From contig NZ_CP022743.1 of NCBI RefSeq assembly GCF_002257585.1, positions 868,001 to 932,000 on the forward strand: 64,000 bases of DNA, read 5' to 3'. The notes beneath the pieces are model-generated. The model saw nothing but the letters and a program-made list of their open reading frames with translations, had not been told where the DNA came from and searched no databases. The translations under genes and the position numbers were made by a program. Numbering within the stretch: position 1 is the first letter of the stretch; each line of letters begins with the position of its first letter. Origin of the DNA: Mucilaginibacter xinganensis. GTDB lineage: Bacteria > Bacteroidota > Bacteroidia > Sphingobacteriales > Sphingobacteriaceae. This document shows, one piece after another, positions 1 through 8,245 of the stretch.

Positions 1-951
1 GCGCAGTGCGGCAGCAACCATTTTATTGTCAATCACCAGCACCCTGAAATCGTACCCGGTAACAAAACGTTCAACTATTACCTTGCGCGAGATGCGGGCA
101 GCGTGTTCATAAGCTTCAACAGCCTCTTCGTGTGTTTTTATGTTGATAGAGATGCCGCGGCCATGGTTGCCGTCAAGCGGCTTAAATACCAGCGGGAAGC
201 CCACCTTGCGTATGGCCTCGTCCACACCTTCAATTGTTGATATGGTGATGCCTTTGGCAACCGGAATAGCCTGCTCCATAAGCAAGCGCTTGGTTTCATC
301 TTTATTGCTTGCAATATCAACGGCAATACTGCTGGTTTTCTCGGTCATGGTAGCGCGAAAGCGTACCTGGTTTTTGCCGTAACCCAATTGCACCAGCGAC
401 TGGTTGTTTAGCCTGATCCAGGGGATATCCCTTGCAATGGCCTCTTCAACTATTGAACCGGTGCTTGGCCCCAGGCGGGTGTTTTCGCGGATTTCGCGCA
501 TTTTCTGAATGTCGTGTTCCAGGTCATACTCGTCGCCGTTTATCAAAGCTTCTGCAATTTTTACCGATGCTTCGGCAGCAAAAATGCCCACTTTTTCTTC
601 AAGATAAGTAAAAACCACGTTGTAAATACCCGGTGTTTTAGTCTCGCGGGTACGGCCAAATCCGGTCTCCATGCCGGCCAGGGTCTGGATCTCCAGGGCA
701 ATATGCTCAATAACGTGCCCCATCCATGTACCGGCCTGGATCCGCTGAAAAAAACCACCCGGAACACCCGGTGAGCAACGGTGGCTATACAACGATGGCA
801 TTAAATTTTCAAGTCGTTCATAAAACCCGTCAATAGTGTTTGTTGGCCTGTTCTCCAGGTCTTCGAGGTTCAGCCTCATCTGGATCAATTTTTTACGGCT
901 AACACTCCAAATGTTGGGTCCGCGCAATACTTGTATATTTTCTATCTTCAT
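1..951 (-). CDS. cphA: Cyanophycin synthetase, N-terminal part (cut by window edge)
   Basis: Cyanophycin synthetase polymerises aspartate and arginine into the storage polymer multi-L-arginyl-poly-L-aspartate, using ATP, in the cytoplasm. I translated the open frame from the ATG at 951 to the window edge: 317 codons without a stop, beginning MKIENIQVLRGPNIWS, which is the typical CphA start. GPSTGSIVEEA (about residues 161-171) and the start of the ATP-grasp domain, VFKPLDGNHGRGIS (about 255-268), are visible. The rest of the ATP-grasp domain and the Mur-ligase-like domain lie beyond the left edge (the family is about 870 residues). It is divergent from cyanophycinase across a 192-bp gap that should hold both promoters. 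Family assignment is confident; whether the full gene is intact cannot be seen here. Confidence 0.93.
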   Translation of the reverse strand, partial: MKIENIQVLRGPNIWSVSRKKLIQMRLNLEDLENRPTNTIDGFYERLENLMPSLYSHRCSPGVPGGFFQRIQAGTWMGHVIEHIALEIQTLAGMETGFGRTRETKTPGIYNVVFTYLEEKVGIFAAEASVKIAEALINGDEYDLEHDIQKMREIRENTRLGPSTGSIVEEAIARDIPWIRLNNQSLVQLGYGKNQVRFRATMTEKTSSIAVDIASNKDETKRLLMEQAIPVAKGITISTIEGVDEAIRKVGFPLVFKPLDGNHGRGISINIKTHEEAVEAYEHAARISRKVIVERFVTGYDFRVLVIDNKMVAAALR

Positions 952-1143
952 AGTGATGGTAAAACGTTCGTAAAGGGGTAATTTGTTCTAAAACTAAAAA
1001 ACTTAAGTGTGTAATAAAATTTTAAGGGTAAAAAAGGCATTATTATTTGCAACAGCTAACCTTTATGGTGGTTTTTATTTTAATTTGTATATTGTTGCAG
1101 CTGGTTAGTTGAATACGTGAGTGCTTATTTAAATTAATAAAAA

Positions 1144-2052
1144 ATGACTGTCCCGAAAGGTAAACTGATAATTATTGGCGGTGCCGTTGATATGAACACC
1201 AATTTAGGTGCCCAGGAAGAGATCTTAAAGCCTGATCACTTAAAGTTTTTTGAACAGGGGATCCTGAAGCGGATCATCACCGAATCAGCCAGGCAGTCGG
1301 CATCAAAGGTTGAAGTAATTACCACGGCTTCGCAAATTCCTGAACTGGTTGGCGAAGAATATACCGAAGCTTTTAATTACCTGCTCGCCAATCCCATCGG
1401 CGTAATGGATATCCGCACGCGGGAGGACGCCTCCAACCCGGAATATCTGGAACGCATCCGCAAATGCGATGTAGTGATGTTTAGCGGCGGCGACCAGTTA
1501 CGGCTGAGCTCCATTTTTGGCGGAACTGAGTTTTTGCAGATCATGAAGAACCGCTACGAGCATGAGCATTTTGTAATAGCCGGCACATCGGCAGGCGCAG
1601 CGGCAGCATCAACCAATATGATCTACCGCGGCCAAAGCAGCAAAGCGCTGATCAAGGGCGAGGTGCAGATAACAGCAGGACTGGGCTTTATTGACTCTGT
1701 AATAATTGATACCCATTTTGTGCAGCGTGGCCGCATCGGCAGGTTATTGTACGCCGTGGCCAGTAACCCGGGCATGCTTGGGATAGGGCTGGGTGAAGAT
1801 GCCGGCCTGCTGATAACCGAAGGCACCATGATGGAAGCCATCGGATCGGGATTAACAATTTTGGTTAACGGGCGCAAAATGGCCGAAACCAATATTTATG
1901 ATGTTGAAATGGGCTCGCCCGTATCCATAAAAAATATGCGCGTAAGCGTAATGTCTATATTTGATAAATATGACCTGGCACAAAGCCAGCTGCTGATAAA
2001 GAAAGCAACTAAAGCCGAAGAAGGGGTGGTGGTTACCGCACCGGGAAGCTAA
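1144..2052 (+). CDS. cphB: Cyanophycinase
   Basis: Serine exopeptidase of the S51 family that releases beta-Asp-Arg dipeptides from cyanophycin. The 302-residue product starts MTVPKGKLIIIGGAVD. The nucleophile elbow GTSAGA places the catalytic serine at about residue 149, and DTHFVQRGR (about 189-197) is the conserved histidine-containing motif that follows it. Length fits intracellular cyanophycinase, and no signal peptide is seen. It is divergent from cphA and is followed after 98 bp by an isoaspartyl dipeptidase gene, giving synthesis, depolymerisation and dipeptide hydrolysis side by side. An A-T rich stretch precedes the ATG and no strong Shine-Dalgarno is present, as is common in Bacteroidetes. 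Confidence 0.95.
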   Translation: MTVPKGKLIIIGGAVDMNTNLGAQEEILKPDHLKFFEQGILKRIITESARQSASKVEVITTASQIPELVGEEYTEAFNYLLANPIGVMDIRTREDASNPEYLERIRKCDVVMFSGGDQLRLSSIFGGTEFLQIMKNRYEHEHFVIAGTSAGAAAASTNMIYRGQSSKALIKGEVQITAGLGFIDSVIIDTHFVQRGRIGRLLYAVASNPGMLGIGLGEDAGLLITEGTMMEAIGSGLTILVNGRKMAETNIYDVEMGSPVSIKNMRVSVMSIFDKYDLAQSQLLIKKATKAEEGVVVTAPGS

Positions 2053-2150
2053 GTCTGAAGATTAGTGATTGGAGGTTAGCGGAAGTGCCTTATTTTCCTT
2101 CCGGACTTTTCAGACGCTAATACTTTCGGACTTCATTATATCTGTCTAAC
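2053..2150. repeat. AGATTAG/GGACTTT-type intergenic repeat between cphB and iaaA
   Basis: The gap holds GAAGATTAGTGATTGGAGG and, on the other side, GGACTTTTCAGACGCTAATA, with GTCTGAA and TTCAGAC as inverted arms. Similar AGATTAG-rich text recurs near 23880, 36414-36565, 46960 and 48990-49150. It resembles a small dispersed intergenic repeat, not a gene. Confidence 0.5.
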
Positions 2151-2993
2151 ATGAAAATAATAATCCACGGCGGTTTTTTCAGCGAATCGCTGACCAACCA
2201 GGAAGTAAAAAAAGCCAAGCAGGATGCGCTTGCTGAAATAGTACAGCTTGGGCATACATACCTGCAGGAGCATACTGCGCTTGAAACGGTTGTTTACACC
2301 GTACAGCTGCTGGAAGACTGCGAACTTTTTAACGCCGGCACGGGGTCGCAGATCCAGAGTGATGGTAAAATAAGGCTCAGCGCTTCATTGATGGATGGTA
2401 AAACCCTGAAGTTTTCGGGGGTGATCAATATTGAGGATGTGCAAAACCCTATTTGCATCGCTGAAAAACTACTGGCTTTTGATGACCGCGTTTTAAGCGG
2501 TAAAGGCGCACATGACTTCGCGCGTGAACACGGCTTTAATTACCATAACCCCGAAATACCGCAGCGCCGCGAGGAGTACGAAAAAAAGCTGAGCGATTCC
2601 ATCAGGCTGGGAACAGTGGGCTGCGTTGCGCTTGACAGCGACGGCAACCTGGCTGCGGCCACATCAACCGGTGGCAAGGGTTTTGAAATGCCGGGCCGCG
2701 TAAGTGACTCCGCCACAACAGCCGGTAACTATGCCAATGCCTTTGCCGGCATCTCATGCACAGGGGTGGGCGAAGATATTGTTAGCGGCGCAGTTGCCTC
2801 AAATATTGTGATCCGCGTAACCGATGCCTTGCCGCTGGCGCAGGCCACCAAAAAAACTTTAAGTGAACTAAAACCCTATGATGGCTTTGCCGGCGTAATC
2901 GGTATCTCCGCCACGGGCGAAATTTACCATGCCGATACCCATCCCTATATGGTTTGGGCAAGCTATGACGAAGGCGTTGAAGTATTTGCTTAA
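2151..2993 (+). CDS. iaaA: Isoaspartyl peptidase / plant-type L-asparaginase (Ntn-hydrolase)
   Basis: Threonine-type Ntn-hydrolase that cleaves beta-aspartyl dipeptides, here most likely the beta-Asp-Arg released by the neighbouring cyanophycinase, giving free aspartate and arginine. The precursor should self-cleave before the threonine of GTVGCVA (about residue 155), which becomes the N-terminal nucleophile. ATSTGG (170-175), PGRVSDSA (181-188, substrate-binding region) and TGVGED also match the family. The length, 280 residues, is slightly short of the roughly 310 of E. coli IaaA but all core motifs are present. The sequence begins directly with the first beta strand (MKIIIHGG) and has no signal peptide, so it acts in the cytoplasm. 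It is probably co-transcribed with cphB. Confidence 0.92.
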   Translation: MKIIIHGGFFSESLTNQEVKKAKQDALAEIVQLGHTYLQEHTALETVVYTVQLLEDCELFNAGTGSQIQSDGKIRLSASLMDGKTLKFSGVINIEDVQNPICIAEKLLAFDDRVLSGKGAHDFAREHGFNYHNPEIPQRREEYEKKLSDSIRLGTVGCVALDSDGNLAAATSTGGKGFEMPGRVSDSATTAGNYANAFAGISCTGVGEDIVSGAVASNIVIRVTDALPLAQATKKTLSELKPYDGFAGVIGISATGEIYHADTHPYMVWASYDEGVEVFA

Positions 2994-3037
2994 TTGATTA
3001 AATTAAATAATTCTTAAAAAACCTTCCTTCAGGGTGT

Positions 3038-3550
3038 TTATTCAAAACGCTGGTTATACAGTTTTAAAGCCCTGTTGCCATGCCTTCCCGAATGAACCAG
3101 CTTGATAATTGCTGTAGTTAAAAACGCAGTAGCAACCCCGGTTAAAATATAGGCAGCGGTTTTATTGTGGTGCTGGTAAATAAAGGTTGGCTGTCCGTTC
3201 ACCAGCGCGGTGGTTTCGCCGGCAAATTTACTGGTTTTTGCAAACGCTATTGCTGCCCCGGTTCCCGATGCAACAAATCCAGTAAATGAAATATATCCCC
3301 AGGTAATGTTACTTTTAGCCAGGTTGTATTCAGCAGCCGAAGGTGCGTAGCTCAATAACCTCATCTTAACATCTTCCGGCGTTTGCAGTTTGCCGCCAAT
3401 GGTATAAAGATGAGCAGTGTGTGTTCCCTCGCCAAAGGGGATGACCTTAATAATACTGTCGGGTTGAGCCTTTGATCTTGTGGTGTCCTGCGCCCGCGTA
3501 AATAAAGAGGCAGACAATAATAAAACTGTGATTAGGATAAGCTTTTTCAT
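3038..3550 (-). CDS. Secreted or membrane protein of unknown function
   Basis: I do not recognise the family. The 170-residue product starts with a clear signal peptide (MKKLILITVLLLSASLFTRAQ, cleavage likely after A-Q). The middle has GTHTAHLYTIGGKLQTPEDV and two hydrophobic stretches (near ITWGYISFTGFVASGTGAAIAFA and AYILTGVATAFLTTAIIKLV), so it may be anchored in the inner membrane by two segments. It ends with a basic tail. It is 77 bp upstream-in-map of the permease gene on the same strand (the permease is transcribed first), so the two may form one transcript. No catalytic motif can be seen. Confidence 0.7.
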   Translation of the reverse strand: MKKLILITVLLLSASLFTRAQDTTRSKAQPDSIIKVIPFGEGTHTAHLYTIGGKLQTPEDVKMRLLSYAPSAAEYNLAKSNITWGYISFTGFVASGTGAAIAFAKTSKFAGETTALVNGQPTFIYQHHNKTAAYILTGVATAFLTTAIIKLVHSGRHGNRALKLYNQRFE

Positions 3551-3626
3551 GCGTGATAATTATTAGCCTTTTTGACTAAAAACAACCGCAATGGTTTGAT
3601 AAAATATTGGTAACAAATTAATTACG

Positions 3627-4952
3627 TTATACTTCGCTTACATCCTTCAGCTCGCTGTTCTTTTTATAAGTGGCCCAAACATAGAACGGGATACCCGCCA
3701 TCAGCAATAAAAAGCCCCAGTACACGGTGTTTTGCCCCGAGCCGGCAACCGCCCATATTGAGTAGGCAAAAGCCAGAGCGCCTACTATAATGGCTGCGGG
3801 CAGCCCCTTTGATTGTTTTATTTTTAACCGGATGATCACAAACGCGGCAGCACAAAAAAGATAAGGTACCAGTGTAGTTAAGGTTGATAGCAACAGCAGG
3901 AACCTGAACTGCTCAACCAGGCCTTTGGTGTAGTTCATCATCATAAATACAGATACAAACGTACTGCTGACGATTATGCCCACATAAGGCGCCCCCTTTT
4001 TATTCTGTCTGCCAAAAACCGGCGGAAATAATTTGTCTTTTGCTATGGCGTAAGGTAATTTTCCCTGTATGAGTGTCCAGCCGTTGAGCGCGCCAAAGGC
4101 TGCAATAGCCATGCCTGCGCTGGCCCAGTAGCGGGCGTTGTTGCCGAACATAATGGCGGCAGCGTCAGCATAAGGCGTTACAGAATATTTAAGCTGTGCA
4201 GCGGGGATGATCCCCATGATGCTTACACTGCCCAGGATATATACAATGGTACAAATAAGCAGCCCCAGCATGGTAGCACGGCCAATTATTTTTCCCGGAT
4301 TTTCAACACTGTCGGCCGGGATGGTGGCGCACTCAATGCCCACAAACGAGAACATGGTAATGGTAGCGGTAGCGTTAATGGCATCATAAACCGAGCCGCC
4401 GCTGCTGTTAAACGGATGGAAGTTTTCGGCGCGGATAAAAAATAACCCACCGATGGAGATCACCAGTAAGGGCAGTAATTTTAAAATGGTAGTTACCAGC
4501 TGCACCCGGCCCGATGCCGGTACTCCCCGGGTGTTGATCCATGCTAAAAACCATATCGCGCTTAATCCGGTTAAAATTGCAGCTGCTGCATTGGTAGCAA
4601 GCGCCGGAAAAAAAGTACTCATGGCGCTCACAAACGAAATAGTTATAGCCGCATTAGCAGTAATAACAGAAATATAATAGCCCCAGGCCACTATAAAGCC
4701 GGCAAAATCGCCAAAGCCATGATGGGTATAAGCATAGGGGCCGCCGGTGCTTTTGGGCACCAGAGCGCTTAGCCTGCTGAATACACGTGCCAGGAAAAAG
4801 GCGCCGATAGCTGAAAATACCCATCCCAATAAACTCACGCTGCCGTAGGAGGCCATTGCAGAGGGAACTAAAAACACGCCGGCACCAATCATACTGCCTA
4901 CCACTAAGGACGTACTTGTCCAGATGCCTATTTTTTTGGATGGTTCAGCCAT
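3627..4952 (-). CDS. APC-family amino acid permease (basic amino acid/polyamine antiporter type)
   Basis: Inner-membrane transporter of the APC superfamily, 441 residues with about 12 hydrophobic segments. The N-terminus KKIGIWTSTSLVVGSMIGAG contains the GSMIGAGVF substrate-binding loop of TM1, and FVGIECATIPADSVENPG matches the TM6 region of AdiC/YjeM-like antiporters. The substrate cannot be read from sequence. Its position next to cyanophycin genes, and the resemblance to arginine/agmatine or ornithine exchangers, makes arginine or a related amino acid a reasonable guess. No signal peptide beyond TM1. It is transcribed toward the 3550-3038 gene, and its own upstream region (4953-5145) is shared divergently with the 5146 gene. 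Confidence 0.88.
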   Translation of the reverse strand: MAEPSKKIGIWTSTSLVVGSMIGAGVFLVPSAMASYGSVSLLGWVFSAIGAFFLARVFSRLSALVPKSTGGPYAYTHHGFGDFAGFIVAWGYYISVITANAAITISFVSAMSTFFPALATNAAAAILTGLSAIWFLAWINTRGVPASGRVQLVTTILKLLPLLVISIGGLFFIRAENFHPFNSSGGSVYDAINATATITMFSFVGIECATIPADSVENPGKIIGRATMLGLLICTIVYILGSVSIMGIIPAAQLKYSVTPYADAAAIMFGNNARYWASAGMAIAAFGALNGWTLIQGKLPYAIAKDKLFPPVFGRQNKKGAPYVGIIVSSTFVSVFMMMNYTKGLVEQFRFLLLLSTLTTLVPYLFCAAAFVIIRLKIKQSKGLPAAIIVGALAFAYSIWAVAGSGQNTVYWGFLLLMAGIPFYVWATYKKNSELKDVSEV

Positions 4953-5145
4953 GTATAACCCGTGGTTTAAATTAATGTCAGGCTGTAATTTATAAATATA
5001 TTTTTTATTCCTTATTTTTATTTTCGAACAGCGTAAAATGCTTTTTGTAAACCGCTTATACTTTCGGCAGTAAATCTGCGTTTCGATATTTCGCGGAAGA
5101 ATATTTACTTTTACATAATTAATTTAACCGGCGACAAAAGATTAA

Positions 5146-5763
5146 ATGAAATTTACCCTTCTTATTCTCTGTTCTATGTTTAGCCTCACGGCTTCTGCAC
5201 AGTGGTATAACATATTTAAAAATCACCAGCGCTTTCCTTTAGTTGAACAGGTAACCGATCATTCCGTAGCCCGGATAAAGGTTAATACAGCTATTAAGCC
5301 TGCTAAAATTCATAACTTTACTTTAGACCGCAGCGAGTACAGCTACCAGGCAGTTGAAAATATGGTAATGCGTACGGCACAGCATAACATGCGTTTCAGG
5401 GTATATAATGACGCCAGCTATAATTTCAGCGAACTTGCTAAACTTTATATCCAGCAAAACCGCTATTCGGAAGCCAAATGGTACCTGCTGCAAAGCAATA
5501 TCATATCGCGCCGACAAAACGATGATAAACATACCATTGCCAACTTAATGGAACTGGCAATCATAAAATCGGAACTTGGCGACTATGCCCAGGCCCAGCA
5601 GGATTTAACAGAGGCGCATGACATGGCCACCATGAGGGGTTTTAATACCGAATTAACGGCTATTGACAAAAAAATGGCACTCATCAAACAAAACAAAAAT
5701 AACGCCCCCAAAACCGATGTGCGCTATGCCGAGGCAGCTATGAGCAGTTCAAAAGCTGAATAA
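5146..5763 (+). CDS. Secreted tetratricopeptide-like protein, unknown function
   Basis: 205-residue product with a signal peptide (MKFTLLILCSMFSLTASAQW, cleavage likely after SAQ). From about residue 85 the sequence has helix pairs of TPR type: SELAKLYIQQNRYSEAKWYL, then NLMELAIIKSELGDYAQAQQ with the typical G-D-Y-A-A pattern, then a third helix pair with ELTAIDKKMALIKQ. The C-terminal 25 residues are polar and probably disordered. It probably acts in the periplasm as a protein-interaction module. It is a single gene, divergent from the permease, and closed by a hairpin terminator at 5905-5936. The -7-like TACTTTTA at 5107-5114 may be its promoter. Confidence 0.75.
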   Translation: MKFTLLILCSMFSLTASAQWYNIFKNHQRFPLVEQVTDHSVARIKVNTAIKPAKIHNFTLDRSEYSYQAVENMVMRTAQHNMRFRVYNDASYNFSELAKLYIQQNRYSEAKWYLLQSNIISRRQNDDKHTIANLMELAIIKSELGDYAQAQQDLTEAHDMATMRGFNTELTAIDKKMALIKQNKNNAPKTDVRYAEAAMSSSKAE

Positions 5764-5904
5764 TAATGCCAGGGCCTTTGCTGAATCTTGACACTCAATA
5801 ACTTGTTTCTTTTTTTTCCGCACAATAAATTTGTAACATTATCGTAAAATGTGTGCATGTTTTGTGAAAACAATTCAAACATTATTGTAATATTGTTATT
5901 CAAT

Positions 5905-5936
5905 AAAGAGACGGCGATGGGCTGTCTCTTTTTTTT
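5905..5936 (+). terminator. Rho-independent terminator after the TPR-like gene
   Basis: AAAGAGAC (5905-5912) pairs with GTCTCTTT (5924-5931), with a short GC/GC inner pair, and runs straight into a T tract to 5936. It separates the 5146 gene from the protease gene. Confidence 0.85.
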
Positions 5937-6008
5937 AAATTAGTAAACCGAATTTAGGCACAAGTATTGATGTTTTATATAACCCCGGATTTAAAGAGTG
6001 TAAAAGAT

Positions 6009-8159
6009 ATGTTCAAAAAATTATATTTAGTGCTGGTTCTTGGTGCCACGCTGGCGTGCAGCGCCAAACCAGCCAAACATGTTAACGTTGACGGCTCAAA
6101 CAATATTCAGCCCGATGAAAAGCAGGCTATTGTTTGTAAAACTATAGCAACGCTTATTTCAAAATACAACTATAAAAAGGTGGAGCTTAACGACTCGATC
6201 TCTTCCATAGTTTATAACCGTTATTTAAAAATGATGGACGAAAGCCATAATTACTTCCTGGCTTCTGATATTACCGACTTTGATAAGTATAAAACCGTTT
6301 TAGATGACGACGTTAAAAACGGCAACTTAAGCGATGTTTTCTACATATTTAATGTTTACCAAAAGCGTTATATCGACAGGATCAAATACTCGCTGACGCA
6401 GCTGGATAACGATTTTGACTTTTCAAAAAACGACAACTTTACTTACAACAGGGAGAGCCTTCCTTTTGTATCGTCAGAAACTGAGATGAATAAGATCTGG
6501 AGCGAAAGGGTAAAGTATGATATGCTGAACCTTAAGCTTGCAGGTACTGATGCAGCTAAAAACAAACAAACGCTGAAAAAACGTTACGAAAGTTTATTAG
6601 CACAAGCTAATAAGCTAAATAACCAGGATGTTTTTCAACTGTTTATGGATGCCTTTACCGAGGCTATTGACCCCCACACCAATTACTTTAACCCGGCCAA
6701 CGCAGCCAACTTCAATATTGAAATGTCGCGCCAGCTGGAAGGGATAGGCGCTGGTTTAAATACCGAGAATGAGTTTATCATCATCAAATCATTAACCGCA
6801 GGCGGGCCCGCTGAAAAAAGCAAACAGGTAAATGTGGACGACCGTATTGTGGGCGTTGCGCAGGGTGCCGATGGCGAGTTTCAAAATGTGGTAGGCTGGC
6901 GCGTTGAAAATGCCATTGCATTAATTCGCGGTAAAAAAGGAACTACGGTAAGGCTTGAGCTTTTACCAAAAGGGTTAAGCGTGGGCAGCAAGCCTAAGGT
7001 TGTTGAATTGGTAAGGGAAAAGATCATCCTGAAAGATGAATCAGCCAAAAAAGAGATCCGTACTTATAATGAGAACGGCAAAACCGTGAAAATCGGGGTT
7101 ATCTCAGTTCCTGCTTTTTATCTCGATTTCAACGATTATAAATCAGGCAACCCTAACTATAAAAGTACCACACATGATGTTAAGCTGCTGATCGATTCAT
7201 TAAAGCTTGAAGGTGTGGATGGTATAGTAATGGATATGCGCCAGAATGGTGGCGGCTCATTACTGGAAGCAGTTGATTTAACCGGCTTATTTATAAAAAC
7301 CGGTCCTGTAGTGCAGGTAAGAAACCCTAACGGCGAGGTGGAAGTGGATAAAGATGAAGATCCTTCTGTAGCCTATGCCGGCCCGCTTGCCATATTGGTT
7401 GATCGTTTCAGCGCATCTGCAACAGAGATATTTTCAGGTGCGATACAGGATTATGGCCGTGGTATTATTTTAGGCTCTCAAACCTACGGTAAGGGATCTG
7501 TACAAAATGCTATTGACCTTGACAGGGTGATCCCGCCGTCGATACTGGAACGTGCTGCCGCACTTGTTGGCAAAGATAAAGTAACTAAGACAACAACAAC
7601 CGGCAGTCAAAGCGTATTTGGCCAGCTGAACTTAACAATTGCCAAATTTTATCGCATAACCGGTAATTCAACCCAGCATAAGGGTGTTACACCTGACATT
7701 GCTTTCCCTTCGGTTATTCCTCTGGATAAATATGGTGAGGATACCGAGCCGTCAGCAATGCCGTTTGATGTGATTGAAAAAAGCGCCTATACCAAGGTGG
7801 GAGATTTTAACGCCATATTACCACAGCTTAAAAAACTGCATGACCAGCGCATGGAGACCAGCCCTAACTACAAATACATGCTGGAGGATATTGCTGATAT
7901 TAAAAAGCATCAAACCGAAAAAAGCGTTACCCTGAATGAGCAAAAATTAAAGGAGCAACGTGATCAGGACGAGAAGAAAGCGTTTGAAGAAAACAATTTA
8001 CGCAGGGTTGCTATGGGGTTACCTGTTTTGAAAAAAGGCCAAACCCGTCCTCGTAATGAAGATCTGGATTTCCTGAAGCGCGAAGCCGGCCAGATCCTTA
8101 CAGACTACATCAGCCTGGATAACAAGTTTACCAATACAACACCCGCTTTAAGAAACTAA
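6009..8159 (+). CDS. prc: Carboxy-terminal processing protease (Prc/Tsp, S41A)
   Basis: Periplasmic serine protease of the Tsp/Prc type that degrades or trims proteins from the C-terminus. I chose the ATG at 6009 instead of the one at 5967 because it opens a lipoprotein signal peptide, MFKKLYLVLVLGATLACS (lipobox LAC), giving 716 residues; the upstream 14 codons look like leader. A PDZ domain covers DNA 6740-6990. The Ser/Lys dyad is present: SASATE, with the serine codon at 7416, and YGKGSVQ, with the lysine codon at 7491, 25 residues apart as in E. coli Prc. The last 130 residues are the charged helical C-terminal extension of the family (LKEQRDQDEKKAFEENNLRR). The terminator at 8181 ends the transcript. 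Confidence 0.94.
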   Translation: MFKKLYLVLVLGATLACSAKPAKHVNVDGSNNIQPDEKQAIVCKTIATLISKYNYKKVELNDSISSIVYNRYLKMMDESHNYFLASDITDFDKYKTVLDDDVKNGNLSDVFYIFNVYQKRYIDRIKYSLTQLDNDFDFSKNDNFTYNRESLPFVSSETEMNKIWSERVKYDMLNLKLAGTDAAKNKQTLKKRYESLLAQANKLNNQDVFQLFMDAFTEAIDPHTNYFNPANAANFNIEMSRQLEGIGAGLNTENEFIIIKSLTAGGPAEKSKQVNVDDRIVGVAQGADGEFQNVVGWRVENAIALIRGKKGTTVRLELLPKGLSVGSKPKVVELVREKIILKDESAKKEIRTYNENGKTVKIGVISVPAFYLDFNDYKSGNPNYKSTTHDVKLLIDSLKLEGVDGIVMDMRQNGGGSLLEAVDLTGLFIKTGPVVQVRNPNGEVEVDKDEDPSVAYAGPLAILVDRFSASATEIFSGAIQDYGRGIILGSQTYGKGSVQNAIDLDRVIPPSILERAAALVGKDKVTKTTTTGSQSVFGQLNLTIAKFYRITGNSTQHKGVTPDIAFPSVIPLDKYGEDTEPSAMPFDVIEKSAYTKVGDFNAILPQLKKLHDQRMETSPNYKYMLEDIADIKKHQTEKSVTLNEQKLKEQRDQDEKKAFEENNLRRVAMGLPVLKKGQTRPRNEDLDFLKREAGQILTDYISLDNKFTNTTPALRN

Positions 8160-8180
8160 GCGTTATAAAAATAGTATAAG

Positions 8181-8212
8181 CAAGTCCTGGTTAACGCCGG
8201 GATTTGTTGTTT
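8181..8212 (+). terminator. Terminator hairpin after prc
   Basis: CAAGTCCTGG (8181-8190), a TTAACG loop, then CCGGGATTTG (8197-8206): a 10-bp stem with two G-T pairs, followed by TTGTTT. The tail is weak, so termination may be partial. Confidence 0.65.
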
Positions 8213-8245
8213 AAAACCAAATTTAAAAATTCAGGTTATTAATAA

